Positions 1 through 12,105 of a DNA stretch of 64,000 nucleotides are shown here, one piece after another. The stretch comes from Whalleya microplaca (Eukaryota > Ascomycota > Sordariomycetes > Xylariales > Xylariaceae). The notes under the pieces were generated by a model, which did no database searches, was not told the DNA's origin, and saw only the letters and a program-made list of their open reading frames with translations. Positions within the stretch are counted from its first letter, which is position 1, and every line of letters starts with the position of its first letter. The translations under genes and the position numbers were made by a program. The stretch covers positions 248,001-312,000 of the forward strand of contig MU385741.1 of NCBI GenBank assembly GCA_022497155.1, in the 5' to 3' direction.

Positions 1-1025
1 ATTCTCTAGCTGCTGCGGCAACTGGTGGCAGTCCGCTGTAGCTGCCAGTTAACTAAGCGGCAGAATTAGGGTACTCACCGCCCAAGGCCCGGTACTAAAC
101 TAGAGCTCCCCTCCAGGCTGCTAAATCTTTTCCTCTTTCCTTCTTCAAACTTACCTTGAGAAACCAACGCATGCTCAAGAATTCGCGTTGGTGGGATAGA
201 TGGCCTGCATTACACGTCGCGGAGCTGACTGTCCCTTGGCGATGCCTCTGGTATTCCAATTCTTGCAATTTTTGCTATTTTCTTCGGTGCCATTTTCATT
301 GTGCCCATCACTGCGTGTGGTGCCATGAGGAAGAAGGAAACGTTTGACGATAGCATCACGATCCTCACATAGATCTCTTGACGCAACGAGCTCCCAACCC
401 ACCATTGATGCTATGATATTCATGACGAATCGGTAATAACTGGCCTCGGTGATGCTTGGTAACGCCATACGGAGCATTGGCGAAGGCTAGGTATCTACAT
501 CCGCATTCATCACCACTTCACCAGGCATTATTAGCTAAAGAATCCATGGTATTCCTGACCTTCCTTCTTGTGTCTAGTTGCGATAGCCCGAGGACTTCTA
601 GGTATTAGAATGACATAATTCTCTTTTTGTACGAAAGAACATTGAAACATGCGATTGCCTCCGGTTTGCAAGAGTGAAATCCGAGCTTTGGCAAAGTCCG
701 AGCCGACTGAAGTTACAGTACGATCTTTAATGAATGAAGGTTAGTTCAGTGGGGTGGGATTGCCGTACGATGAGCTACAAAACTCTTCGCTGTACAGATT
801 AAAAGGTGTAAATTCGTAGTTTCTTGATCTTCTTTCTGTGATACAGCTTGGCATAAATGTGCACTTCGTTATTCCTTAAGACCGAAAAATCGGAGCCTGT
901 TGTGTTAAAGCGAGCTTATCGCTGAGTACAGCTGACAATCTGGCTGCCTGGAGTGCTGTCTATGATCCTACGCAACGTTTAGGCTTCCATTCGAACCATC
1001 AACTTACCGCAAAGAAAAAAAAACC
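1..1025. other. Left-edge intergenic stretch
   Basis: No reading frame here has recognisable protein content or convincing splice signals. A 100-codon minus-strand frame at 175-477 has no recognisable motif and is treated as chance. The last 60 bases end in an A-rich run directly before the ATG of the transporter at 1026, as expected for a fungal 5' leader. Confidence 0.5.
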
Positions 1026-2650
1026 ATGAGCGAAGATTCTCCTGTTGGAACGATGGCGACGGCGCCGGCGGGAGGCAATGGCATCGTCAAACGGATATTA
1101 GAAGAGATGGGACTCGTCTCGCTCTATGCCTCATCGCGCGACGTCAAGCTCCTATGTACGCAACGCTTCATTCGCATGTTCGCCTATGGCATATCAACGC
1201 TCATCTTAGTCGCTTATCTGGATGCTCTTCAAATTAGCAAGACGGAAATCGGCCTCTTCATGACTCTGACCTTGGTCGGCGATATTTGCATCAGCTTCAT
1301 TCTGACACTGTTCGCCGATGCCCTGGGCCGCAAAGCTATCCTCGCACTTGGGGCCCTGTTGATGACCGCAAGCGGCGTCATATTTGCTTTATTTGGGACT
1401 TATTGGATTCTTCTCATTGCTGCTATCATTGGAGTCATTAGTCCTAAGTTAGACTACCAGCTCTACAACCCACGGGCCATCTGACTGCTAACCGCAATAT
1501 GATCTAGTGGCAATGAAATAGGTCCTTTCCGAGCCATCGAGGAGAGTATCGTGGCCCACTTGACTGACCCTCGCAACAGAAGCGACATCTATGCCTGGTA
1601 CAGTCTGTTTGGGCTTGCTGGAGCTGCCTGTGGCTTCATGGTCTGTGGATGGGTGCTCCAACTACTGACAGAAACTCTTAAATGGGACCTCATTCGCTCG
1701 TATCGAGTCGTCTACTTAGTATACGCCGCAATCGGATTATTGAAACTTGCCCTTACCTTATTCTTAAGCCACGCTGTGGAGTCTGAGAAGAAGCAGCAGC
1801 AGCTAGCTCGGGAGACCAACAATGAGACGACACCTCTTCTGAATGGCAATGCGGAAATCGTCCCGCAACGCAAGAGAGGCTTGCGAGCCCTGCTTCCAGA
1901 CATCAGTAACGAGAGCGTGTCTGTTGTTATCAACTTATGCCTCCTCTTCGCTTTGGACTCTTTTGGGAGTGGACTTGCACCATTGTAAGAGATCATCTAT
2001 ATTCAAGTATGGATGCCACAGCTGATCTTTTTAGGTCTTGGATCACGTACTACTTCAAATACAAATTTGACGTGGAGGAGGGGAAGCTGGGATCAATCTT
2101 TTTCGTCACGCAGTTGCTAGCGGCCGCATCCATGATCGTAGCCTCTTCTCTTGCTAAACGGTTTGGCAACGTCAATGTACCTTCTCTCCTCATTCGGCTC
2201 CGTGCAGAACATTCGCTAACTTCCAGCTAGACGATGATATTTACGCATTTCCCCTCGCAGATCTTCCGAGCACTTATTGGAGTTCCCAACGATGTTCGTC
2301 TAGCTTTGTTGTTCTGCATTCTCAATTCCAGTACACAGTCTATGGATACGGGGCCCCGTTCCGCTTTTCTGGCGACCATTATTCTACCGGGAGAACGAAC
2401 TGCTGTCATGGGTACCGTCAATGTGGTCAAAACGACGGCTTCAAGCCTAGGGCCAATCATCACTGGTATACTAGTGGACCATAACCTCTTCTGGCTGTGC
2501 TTTGTAGGCTCGGGAAGTTTGAAAGCCATCTACGACTTGGGTCTGCTTGCGTTCTTTAAAAATAAGGAGAAGGAGAAGGAAAGAGAGGAGCGACTAAGGA
2601 TCCAAAGAGACGAAGAGCGACGCCGCGATCAGGCCAACCAAGCTGATTAA
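1026..2650 (+). CDS. MFS (major facilitator) membrane transporter
   Basis: Four exons: 1026-1447, 1508-1984, 2035-2176, 2231-2650, giving 486 residues. The introns are 50-60 bases with GT-AG ends, and the first has a clear CTAAC branch site. Exon joins restore the motif PNGNEIGPFRAIEES, typical of a fungal and plant MFS branch related to yeast YCR023C. About 12 hydrophobic helices are visible. The DALGRKAILALG segment after helix 2 matches the MFS A-motif (G-x-x-x-D/R-R). A charged loop rich in Lys, Gln and Glu separates the two six-helix halves. The C-terminal tail is strongly charged (Lys/Glu/Arg repeats) and probably cytosolic helix. The family moves small solutes; the substrate cannot be inferred. 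The gene converges on the phosphoglycerate dehydrogenase gene downstream. Confidence 0.85.
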
Positions 2651-3153
2651 GTAATAATTCATCTCTAGGTCAAACATATAGCGTTTCTCGTTCCCCGGAC
2701 ATATTATGGTATGAGTACAAAGTTTAACTGCGTTTAATCGGGTACTCTTAGAGTACGTGCCTAAGGGATTGTGCAGGATTTACTAACTAGAGGCAAAAAT
2801 GTTGAGAAGTAATATCTAAGCTAGATATGAGTTGGTAAACCCCTCAGCTTTCATAGAAAGAAGTATGGGCTTGGCGAGATTGCTTTGATTGATACCCTCG
2901 AAGGCCATTTAGATGGATAGATCTGTCCATTCTTACAGAAACATGAGTCGCTCAAGAAGGTACTGTGTATTGATATGGGAACTTGAAGTTTTTAATTAGG
3001 AATTCAGTCTTGTCTTTCTTCCTTTATAATTATCCTCAGTCCATTTAGCATCGTGAACCTGAATGTATACCGCTCCTATACTTAATCTATGTATATCTCG
3101 ATCGCGATCGGAATCGCATACTATATATATCTTGCTGTAAACATCCTTCCTGT
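2651..3153. other. Convergent intergenic region
   Basis: About 500 bases between the 3' ends of the plus-strand transporter and the minus-strand dehydrogenase. It must hold both transcript ends. It is AT-rich (for example TATATATAT near 3121-3128) and contains no gene that I can see. Confidence 0.5.
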
Positions 3154-5007
3154 TCACAATTTAACAACACTAACACGGAGAATACCATCTACCCTCTCAA
3201 GTCCATCAAGAACCTCCCTCGTGACCTCACCATCCACGCCAAGAATCATGAGGGCCTCATCACCCTCACCATGAATCTTCCCCTTTCCATCACCATCACC
3301 TCCCTCCACCTCTCCCACGCCCGCAACCGCCGAATCCAACCTCCGCAGCTCCTCCCCGTCCCCATCCCTATCACCATGCGCACCCGCCCCACGACCACCC
3401 TGAGCCAAGCTCGCCACCTGCATGAACCGGATATTGATGCCGTAGCCGCCAAGCATAGACCCGACCCCGCCAATCTTGCCTGGTTCATCGTAATTATGCA
3501 AGATCAGCAGTGTGCCCTCGGGCGTGAAGGCCGCCCGGAAGCGGTCGAGCTTGCTGATATACACAGCGTCGCCCGAGACATAGCCCTCGATGACACGGCG
3601 CTCTCGCGGGTGCGGGCCAGTGGTGTCGTTGATGTCATCGTCGACGGCGCGCAGCGTCACCAGACTCGCGTACGTCAGCGCGACCTCGCTGCCGCGCGCG
3701 TGCACCTCGTCGACGACGACGCCTTTCTCGCGCGCGACAAGCGCCGCATTGACGAGATTGACGTCGCGCCCGCCGGCGTCGGAGACGGGGGCCAGCAGGC
3801 CGCGGACCAGCGCCGCGAACAGCGGCCGCGTGTTGGTGATCGCGGCCAGGTCGCCGTGGTACACGAGCTCGAACCTGCTGTTCCCGGCACTACCACTACG
3901 AACACTGCCGTCTCGGAGATAGTGCTGCGTGTACAGCGCGCCCATCTTCTCGACCAGCCGCACGAACGGCTGCAGCTTGCGGTACTCCTCGGGCAGGATG
4001 AGCGGCGCGTTGACGGCGGACGTCGGCAGCCCGCCACGCAGGATCCGCAACACCTGCGCGCACACGTCGAGGCTGACATTCTCCTGGGCCTCGACCGTGC
4101 TGGCGCCGAGGTGTGGCGTCGCGACCACCTTCTCATGCCTTGCTAGCCGCTCTGCTGCGCTCCCGGCCTCCGGCGGCTCCGCCGTGAACACGTCGAGGCC
4201 CGCGCCCGCGATCCAGCCCTCGTCGAGCGCCCTCAGCAGCGCCGCCTCGTTGTAGACGCCGCCGCGCGCGACGTTGAGCACGCGCGCGGAGGGCTTCATG
4301 GCGCGGAACTCGGGCTCGCCGAGCAGGTCGAGCGTGGACGCCAGGAGCGGGGTGTGGATGGTCAGGAAGTCGACCACGCCTAACAGGTCCGGCAGCAGGC
4401 GGGGCACGAGCTCGATGCCGGCCTCGCGCGCGACGTCCGCGCTCGCGTACGGGTCGAAGGCGACGACCTTCATGCCGAGGCCGACGGCCATGCGCGCGAC
4501 CTTCATGCCGACCTTGCCGAGCCCGATGATGCCGAGCGTCTTGCGCCCGACCTCGACGCCGACCAGCTTGCCCCGCTCCCACTTGCCGGCCTTGAAGCTG
4601 CGGTCCGCGCGCCCGATGTTCCGCGCCGTCGCGAGCAGCAGCGCGATCGTGTGCTCGGCCGCCGCCACGATGTTGCCCGCGGGCGAGTTCACCACGATGA
4701 TGCCCTGCGCTGTCGCGGCGTCGACGTCAATGTTGTCGACACCCACGCCGGCTCTAGCCACCACTCGCAGGTTTTTACCGGCGGCCAGCACGGCCGCTGT
4801 GACCTTCGTCTCGGACCGGACGATCAGGCCATGGTACGAGGGGATGAGCTCCATGAGCTGCTCAGGCGAGAGGCCAGGATGGGAGTCGACTTCAAAGTCG
4901 GAGGTGAGGAGAGAGAGTCCGTCTGGAGATACTTTCTCTGGGACAAGAATCCGGGGTTTCGAATTAGTAGGGGCTGCCTTCTCATTTGCGAGAGCTCCTG
5001 AAGCCAT
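3154..5007 (-). CDS. D-3-phosphoglycerate dehydrogenase, long form
   Basis: Single exon, 617 residues, ATG at 5007. It oxidises 3-phosphoglycerate to phosphohydroxypyruvate with NAD+, the first committed step of serine synthesis in the cytosol. The NAD-binding motif GLGKVG lies at residues 162-167. The catalytic triad is Arg248 (VARGG), Glu277 (TAEPP) and His299 (TPHLGAS). After the catalytic domain comes an allosteric substrate-binding type domain (about 330-475) and a C-terminal ACT regulatory domain (about 497-617). This is the long architecture of type I enzymes, not the shorter yeast SER3 type. The ACT domain is interrupted by a Gly/Asp-rich low-complexity stretch at about residues 535-582. 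The coding sequence is strongly GC-rich at third positions, which creates long false frames on the other strand. Confidence 0.95.
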   Translation of the reverse strand: MASGALANEKAAPTNSKPRILVPEKVSPDGLSLLTSDFEVDSHPGLSPEQLMELIPSYHGLIVRSETKVTAAVLAAGKNLRVVARAGVGVDNIDVDAATAQGIIVVNSPAGNIVAAAEHTIALLLATARNIGRADRSFKAGKWERGKLVGVEVGRKTLGIIGLGKVGMKVARMAVGLGMKVVAFDPYASADVAREAGIELVPRLLPDLLGVVDFLTIHTPLLASTLDLLGEPEFRAMKPSARVLNVARGGVYNEAALLRALDEGWIAGAGLDVFTAEPPEAGSAAERLARHEKVVATPHLGASTVEAQENVSLDVCAQVLRILRGGLPTSAVNAPLILPEEYRKLQPFVRLVEKMGALYTQHYLRDGSVRSGSAGNSRFELVYHGDLAAITNTRPLFAALVRGLLAPVSDAGGRDVNLVNAALVAREKGVVVDEVHARGSEVALTYASLVTLRAVDDDINDTTGPHPRERRVIEGYVSGDAVYISKLDRFRAAFTPEGTLLILHNYDEPGKIGGVGSMLGGYGINIRFMQVASLAQGGRGAGAHGDRDGDGEELRRLDSAVAGVGEVEGGDGDGKGKIHGEGDEALMILGVDGEVTREVLDGLERVDGILRVSVVKL

Positions 5008-5935
5008 TGTGATTGCTGAGTTACCGAGACGGTTTTATGATAATGAGAATTGGAGGTAACGAAGAGTATACTAGCTCCTCATAACTTTCAATGGGAGTCT
5101 GGAAGAACTAGTATAAGAGAAAGAAAATATGACAGTGATGTTCTACCATCAAGGCATACATACGTCTACTCCGCACTATGCAGGAGGACAGCATGTATGT
5201 AAGTGAATATAGCACATCTACCTCACCTATGACCTATCCCTTTACGAAGTCTCGGCTAATTCAACTTAACTAATAGCCAATAGACCACCCCAAGGCGTTT
5301 GGAGCAGCTGGGCAGAGCAATGCAGGATCACTGATGTTCGTGGACTATATGCAAGAGACGAGGTCATCTGAGAGCGAAACCGTACCTGGATCAGCGAGGA
5401 GCTCGCGGATTGTCACCTTGAAACGTAAACGGCGAGCTGCGCAGATGCGTCTGCAACTATTGGCGGAAAGTAACCCCAAATAGCCAATGGCATGAAATGA
5501 AGGAGAGCGCCTCACCAACGTTAAGTATATGGCAACCCCGCAGCAACATGACATGTTGGTAAATGTGGAGGTTGAAGTAAGACACCTGGTATACGGCCAT
5601 GTTGGACGGGGGAGAGCGTGCCCAAGATGACTGCATGACTACGCAGCACCTATGCATGACCCCCTAATTCCCCCACGGTCCGCTAATGCAGCGTTCAATT
5701 ACCCCGCCAAATCATACCCGGAGAGAGAAGCTTAGGGCTGCAAGGGTCGGGACAGATGCTGACTTGGCTGACATTGGGCTACGGGGTCTCTTAGGTATGC
5801 ATACGCAGGTAGGTTATAAGTGAGCTGGCTAGTCATCTCGAGGGCAATCATTTTAAAGTCACGCAAGTACGTAGATTGCTTCAAATATGCTTGATGATAT
5901 TGTTCTTTAGGTTGGGGACTATACCATAGCTGAGT
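5008..5935. other. Intergenic, promoter side of the dehydrogenase
   Basis: This holds the upstream region of the dehydrogenase and the 3' flank of the glyoxalase gene. Two short overlapping minus-strand frames (5345-5657) have no recognisable content. I see no gene. Confidence 0.5.
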
Positions 5936-7457
5936 TTAGAAGTTTTCCTTTCCAGCAAAACGCTCATTTTGGACAATCTCGATCCAGTATCCGCTACACC
6001 AAACATGAGTCAGTATTATAGACACGACCCCTGAGACATAAAGGGGAACAAGAATACGTACTCGGGATCAAGCACGAAAGCAACGTTTTTCATCCGTCCA
6101 TCGGTAAGCCGCTTCTTCCAGTTGACGTTCAGGCTCTCGAATCTCGAGCATGCAGCATCAAGGTTGTCGACAGCAACGCCTATCTAACGTTAGCCCACCT
6201 ATAACCATCACAAGCACAAGCTCTAAGGGGGAATTCTCACAGATATGTCCAAAGCCCTGGGGCTCGGCATTACCGTCATGGTACCTGAAGTTCTCGTCCT
6301 TTTCCGTTCCGTAGTTCCACGTGAGCTCCAACAACCCCTCGTAGTCGGCCGTGAACCCGTTCTCGGGGAGTCCCTTAGTTCCCGGATATCCGAGGAAATA
6401 AAGGTTGAAGCTGGCGGCCGTCTGTTCCGAGGTCCGGAATAGCGACATGCCAAGGACTTCCTGGTAGAACTTGAGTGACTTCTCGGCGTCCTTGACTCGG
6501 ATCATCGTGTGGTTCTATCATTTACCCCGTCAGTCCTTATCCGCGCTGACGGGCATACTCACCCAGGGGAGGGGGAAGAGGGGGCAGTCGAACCATCCGA
6601 TACGTCTTGGGATCCGTCTCGACGCCCTGTTCCTCGGGATCATCAGCGCCCTTGCTCCCGATCCGCTTACTGATGATCTCAACCCAGTAGCCGTCAGGAT
6701 CGAGCGCGAACGCGATGTTCTTCATGCGCCCATCGGTCAGCTTCTTCTGGAAGCGGTATCCGGCGTCCTCGATGCGCTTGCAGGCGGCCTGGATGTGGTC
6801 GACGGCGATGCAGACGTGGCCGAAGCCGCGGTGGGGCTCAGCATTACCATTATTAACCTTGTAGGCCGGGTCGGCCTCGGTGCCGTAGTTGTGCGTCAGC
6901 TCGATCAGCCCTTCGCGGTCGAAGGTGCTGTTGCCGTGCGAGAGCGCCTGCGGGCTGTCGTACCCCAGGAAGTACAGGTCGAACTTGGACTCCGGGAACT
7001 GCAGGTGCTTGACTAGGCTCAGGCCCAGGAACTCGTAGAACTTGACTGTTGTTGTTATCGCGATGCGCGCAGTGTTAGCCAGCGAGCGAGCGTCAATATG
7101 CCCCGGCAGATTTGTCAGCTTAGGGAGAAGAAGAAGATCGTACCCGATTCTTTGGGGTCTTTCACTCGAATCCTGGCGGCCGAACCCCTTTATCAGTAGC
7201 TTTCCTTTCACAAGACGTCGTTGGCCTTACATCGAGTGGTTGAACTTATAGTTCTTCGTATCTGTAGTCGTCGCCATGGCTGCGAATGTACGGCGGGAAG
7301 CTATCGTGTGCGGGGTCTTAGACAGGGGGGACAACCTAGACGAAAGAACAGGTCGAAGAGGTTGGCGATGTTGAAGGTGTTTACTTATTAATGGAGCAGC
7401 TGAACGAAAGAACGAGCTTTGTAATCTGATATTTTGCACGACGCGGAGAGAAGACAT
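5936..7457 (-). CDS. GLO1: Glyoxalase I (lactoylglutathione lyase), two-domain
   Basis: Six exons on minus: 7457-7231, 7172-7144, 7045-6594, 6514-6241, 6179-6062, 5993-5936, giving 385 residues. It isomerises the methylglyoxal-glutathione hemithioacetal to S-lactoylglutathione. Two tandem glyoxalase domains are present, as in yeast Glo1. Each keeps its likely metal ligands: His in NHSM/NHTM, Glu in LIELTHNYG/LLELTWNYG, His in GFGHV/GFGHI, and Glu in YWVEI/YWIEI. The first 60 residues are Arg/Ser-rich with no acidic residues until residue 66, resembling a mitochondrial presequence. An in-frame ATG at residue 61 would give a cytosolic form of 325 residues, the usual fungal length. Exon 2 is only 29 bases. 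The donor of exon 3 (ATG then gttcga) is weak but is the only one found that keeps the conserved NHTMIRVKD junction in frame. Confidence 0.93.
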
Positions 7458-8020
7458 GAAGAACGCTCGCTCATATGCAAGAAAAGTGGTGGTCCAATAA
7501 GACTGTCTGAAATGTAAACTTTCGAGATGGGTAAAATGACGTTTTTACGGTTGGCGCATGGAGCGCTCCAATGACGATTCCAACCCCACACTCTAGCTTC
7601 GCATCCTACAGGGGAGGGGGCATTATCACGAGTTTCAAGATAAACCTCAGAAAAAAGTTTCAAATTGCCATTAGAAATACACTTGATGTTTCTCCGAAAG
7701 GAAAACGCCTATACCGGGCCTCCTCCAAGTATTTCACTTACGCAAGCAAGATGGTGATTCCGAGGCGGTTTCCACCCCCTATCCCAACAGCTTGGACCCT
7801 TTGCTTTTTTAATACCTACTAATATACAGACTGACAGACTAAAAGAGAAAATGTAACGATGGTCGAAAGTTGGTCTGAAGGAGACCTAGGAGCAGCCCTC
7901 GTAGCCCCAAGCGCCCCCACAAGACAGTTATGTCGGGACTTATATATGTATAAATGTAAACTGCGGACTGTCGCACGCAGGTTATGTGCCCTCTAGGCAC
8001 GCATCAAGAATATTCAGACA
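7458..8020. other. Intergenic between glyoxalase and Ca2+/H+ exchanger
   Basis: This is the promoter side of the glyoxalase and the 3' flank of the exchanger gene. I found no coding or RNA feature. Confidence 0.5.
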
Positions 8021-9972
8021 TTACGATGAGCTGACGAGGCTGCGAAGCGCTCCAAAGTTTAGGTCTGTGTTGAAATACTCGCTAGGAGTAACGAAGAATG
8101 CCAAAGCGATGATGATGTAAAGAACCATTAACTAAAAGCTGTTAGTATTCAAAGTAAGAGATAAGGTCAGGGGATGTGGGAAATGTTACCATAGCCCCTT
8201 CGAGATAGTTGGACTTTCCGTCCTGAACCGTATAGATGACGACTAATACCGACAACGCGAAGGCGACCGATTCGACTATCCATCATTAGTGACAAGTACA
8301 AAGGCCGCAGTGGGCTTGGTTTATCTCACAAGTCTCGAAGTGCAAATCCATGTCTCTGTCCATAATCCATCCGAGGACCACAAGGAATGGAGTCACAAAC
8401 AAGGCGATTTGAATGCTTGAGCCAATAGCGACGCCCATGGCCTAGAACGCGAATTAGCCATATATACCAAACCTCGTTTTCTTTCCCAGGACAACTCCTT
8501 ACCAAATCCATCTTGTTCTTGATAGCCACAACGACAGCCGTTACGTGCTCGGCAGCATTGCCCACGATGGGAATAAGAATGAGACCAATGAAGCTCCGGC
8601 TGATATGGGCCCGCTCCACGAGAGCGTCGATGCTCTCCACCAGATAGTCGGCGCAGATGGAAACCAGTACCGTCGTGACGATGAGCACGGCGGCAGCGGA
8701 CCACGGGCTCATATGGACCTCCTCTTCGTCCTCCTCGACATGGTTATCGGACGACTCGACCGCTTGGGCCGCCGGCTGCACGTTCTCGGCAGCGGCCTGG
8801 GCTGGCAGTTGGGAATCGGGTTGCACCGGCTGCGATTCGAGCGCAGACTCGCCGCCGAACAGATTGTGATGTGTCTTCAACTGGAATACTAAATAGAGGA
8901 CATATAGGAGGAGTAATAGGATGGCCGTGCCGCGTGACAGTGATAGGATGGTCCTGTTGCGTTCTTCGTCGTCTCCTTTGCTGGAACTTATGATCATGAA
9001 AAGCTACTTGTGAATTAGCATAATCACTCGACTAAATAGGCTCCGCGTTTAATCTTACAGTGCCAGGAAGAATCATGGAAGCAGCAGACAAAGTCATCAA
9101 GGAAGCAGTCGTCTGAGCCGTGATGGTCCTGAAGCTTTGCTCCTGACCGTCGCCATGTTCATCTGTCATATTGACCAGGCCCCCGAAGAAGAAACACATG
9201 CCCATGACCAACAGCAGATTCGACAGGATAGAGCCAATCATAGACGATTTCACAACCTCGATCTGCCTATCTCGTAAGGCAATAATGCTAACCTGCAGGG
9301 AAAAGATGGTCAGTGCCTACCAAACACACATGCATGGAGTTTCCAAGATTTGGGGGCCGTCCTACAATCAGCTCCACCGCATTGCCAAAAGTGGCATTCA
9401 GCAGTCCACCCAGAGCCTCGCCAAGCTTTACCGATATCTCCTCCGTCGCAAACGAGAGCACGGCTGCGAGCGGGATGATGGCGAAGAAGTTAATGGTGAA
9501 GACGGCCACGGGGTCCCAACCGGCTTGACCAGCAATGATTCCAATTGGCACCGCGAAGAGGAGGATGTTAACCGGGCCTAATCAATCTCGAACTTAGAAC
9601 ATGTTCATCACACCAAATCAATCCCTGTTACCCGATTCCCAACTGCGTCTTCCAACTGCATCACTTACTGCTCAGTAGAGTCGCCTTGGTGATATGCCAC
9701 ACATGCGCCGGGACATTGACCCATCGCTTCGGACTGTCCGCACCCGGTGTATATTTCGTATTAAAGAAGAACTCCCACGTTTCGCTGTGGCCCTCCTGGT
9801 GGTGATGATTATGGAAGCCGTTGGCGAGGGTATCCCTATTCAGGCCGCCCAGCAGGGCGGATCCCTCGTGCGGCTCGCCATTCTCATGGGAATGGCTGGA
9901 GAAGCCCGTCGCCACCGTCACGACCCTGCGGACTCGGCTCTGAAAACTCGGTGATACTGTATCCCGAGCCAT
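8021..9972 (-). CDS. VCX1: Vacuolar-type Ca2+/H+ antiporter (CAX family)
   Basis: Seven exons on minus: 9972-9669, 9577-9366, 9292-9059, 9003-8503, 8441-8330, 8275-8190, 8131-8021, giving 519 residues. All introns are GT-AG, and all junctions restore CAX-family sequence. The protein exchanges cytosolic Ca2+ for protons, normally at the vacuolar membrane. The two alpha-repeat signatures are visible: GNAVELI with SIIALR after exon 2, and [19 protein letters not shown] before [19 protein letters not shown] central acidic loop (EEDEEEV) splits the protein into two halves, as in this family. The N-terminal tail of about 100 residues contains a His-rich patch (HNHHHQEGH). The start at 9972 is the first in-frame ATG that I can support; an extra upstream exon cannot be excluded. 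Confidence 0.92.
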
Positions 9973-12105
9973 CGCGCGGCGTCATGGTTAGCCGGAAATT
10001 ATACAGCTGAAGAATTCTAGGTCGGATGGAAGGGACTAGACTCGGCCAGCACGACGAGCAACCTGCTCTGCACACACAAAAAGGACAGCGCGCAGATGAA
10101 GGCCGCGCGAGAACGGGGGGTGAGACAGAGGAAACGGCCCCGACTAGGTAGTTGGGCGTGTAATTGGGTAGATATGTATGGCGAGAGGGATGCCAATGGA
10201 AGGGAAGTAGGGCTGGCTGTATGTATGTATGTATGTACGTATGTACGTAGGTATGTAAGGTAACTCACCGGAACTCATTGGTAAAAGGGACGTGGGATTC
10301 GCCGAAAGTAACGCAAAAGTAAATATGCAGAAATGACGGATTAGGGTGCTGATGAGAGATAGGTAGCCCGGGAGATTGAGTCGTGCGCTTTCGGTAGGCG
10401 GGTACAACAAACACGCCAGCCAAGGTGCAAATGCCAGTAGATCACTTGCTGGGCACAGTTAGGCGGTTCTTGTCACCGCTAGCTAACCAGGAGGTACTGC
10501 GTAATAAGCAAGTAAGTAGGTATGTAGATAAGGTTTCTCGGCCCTTCGCTTTGTGTGCGTGCGTATCGATGTGTGTGTCTTTGTGTATTGGAGAAAAGCC
10601 GCACTATTTAGGTGAGGGTAGACAACGATTTATTATCTGGCCTAGGTACTCGGTACCCCGTTGAGATCTTCCGTCGAATCAAGAAACTAGTACAGGTGTA
10701 TGTATAATCGAATTCACTCACTGCTGACGTAGTCTGCCTGCTCTAAAGCATCTACACGTACGCAGTATAGTGGAAAGCCCACATGGAGACGGTGTAATTA
10801 GAATGTAGGTACCTACCCAGGGCATGTATGTATATCTGATGCAAGCTTGTTTACAAGATAAAACGTGGCGGACGCCCCGGGTCCTTTGGGATGCGGAGCA
10901 AGGGGGGGATAGCTAAGAAAACTTTAGTATAGTACTAAAACTTCGATGTACTAGATATGTAAGTACAAAGCTTTATAGCTCTACATAGTACTTATACAGA
11001 TCATACGCGTATCGATCTCAACAAGAAACCAATTCAACCAATGCAACGAGCCGCAGACTTATCGACCGAAACCCATATCTACACGTCAGACAATCTTATT
11101 AGTCTAGAATCCGTGATCAGTAATGGCTATGTGTGCAAAAGCAGGAATTGGGCTTGGGGGAACACAAATTGAAGGATGCCAAGAGTGGCTGTGTCCATGT
11201 ACTCAGTCTGTCAGTGCTAATAAAGATATGCGTGTATGTATAGTAGTAATAAAAAGAAGTAGAAAAACAGAGGAGGCCTCCGAAACGCTCAGTTGCAAGG
11301 GTTGTGGGGTGTGGGTCCCGGGACTCAAAACATGAGGAAACATGCTGACATGCACACCTTGGAAAGATCCGTGGGTCAGTGGGTCCAGAGTTGACCCAGC
11401 AAAGGGGGGACCATCTTATCGATAAAGCTACCGCGCAGGGGTGGTCGAGACGATCGATGCAACCGTCCATTGGTCGAGGCGCCCCAAGCTACTGAAGCTT
11501 GCGAATGTGGTCCCTACCTATTCGCTGGTACGCCATGCAAGAAAAAGGTGTGGGGGAGTTGAAAAGGCGAACCGCGGGCTCCATACCGACTGGGCAATGT
11601 AAACTGCCAAGCCGAAACTATACGCATCAGGTAGGCTGGCTGGTAGGTAATCATACTATGTATGTAGACCTAGAATGAGAGACAGGAATGTGTAGAGATG
11701 CAGTTAGTTCTCTTCCTAAATTACTCTGTAGTGTAGTAAACTATTGGAATTTGGCTTCCCTGGTCTACATAAGTCACTTGGCAGAAGGAATGTATTTCGA
11801 AAGGAAGTACCATATAGGTAAAATTGAATTATAATGTGCGTTGGAAGATGCTGGTCTAACGTCTATCTATGTGTGGGGGACTGGTCTGGGTTCTCTATAA
11901 TGTCGTCTTCTCCAATTTTCTCTCTTCCGGTATAGCTCTATTATTCGTTTCGATCATGAGCACATATCTTAGGTGTTCGTGCTGACCGATAGTCATCTAT
12001 TGGGCAAAATGCCCCCCATCCCAGCCTGCATGCGTGTATGTCGTCTATTGATCTTACATCTCGTTTCTCGTGAAAAGTAGGGAAAGGGATTCGTCACTTC
12101 AACCA
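9973..12105. other. Large intergenic region (2.1 kb)
   Basis: No frame here has convincing protein content. The stretch holds a GTAT/GTAC microsatellite at 10219-10257 and many short GTAC/TACGTA palindromic words. It separates the promoter of the Ca2+ exchanger from the 3' end of the glucanase gene. Confidence 0.5.
10219..10257. repeat. GTAT/GTAC tetranucleotide microsatellite
   Basis: About nine units of GTAT with drift to GTAC and GTAG occur in the leader region upstream of the Ca2+/H+ antiporter. It is a simple repeat by direct reading. Confidence 0.85.

Noticed and set aside
3271..5059. Long plus-strand frames (up to 291 codons) opposite the phosphoglycerate dehydrogenase
   Set aside because: They are the mirror of a GC-rich third-position coding pattern. 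Their translations are Arg/Ala/Pro-rich without motifs, while the minus strand encodes a complete enzyme.
10219..10257. Regular short repeats considered as a CRISPR-like array
   Set aside because: It is a plain tetranucleotide microsatellite with no spacers, and the genome is eukaryotic.
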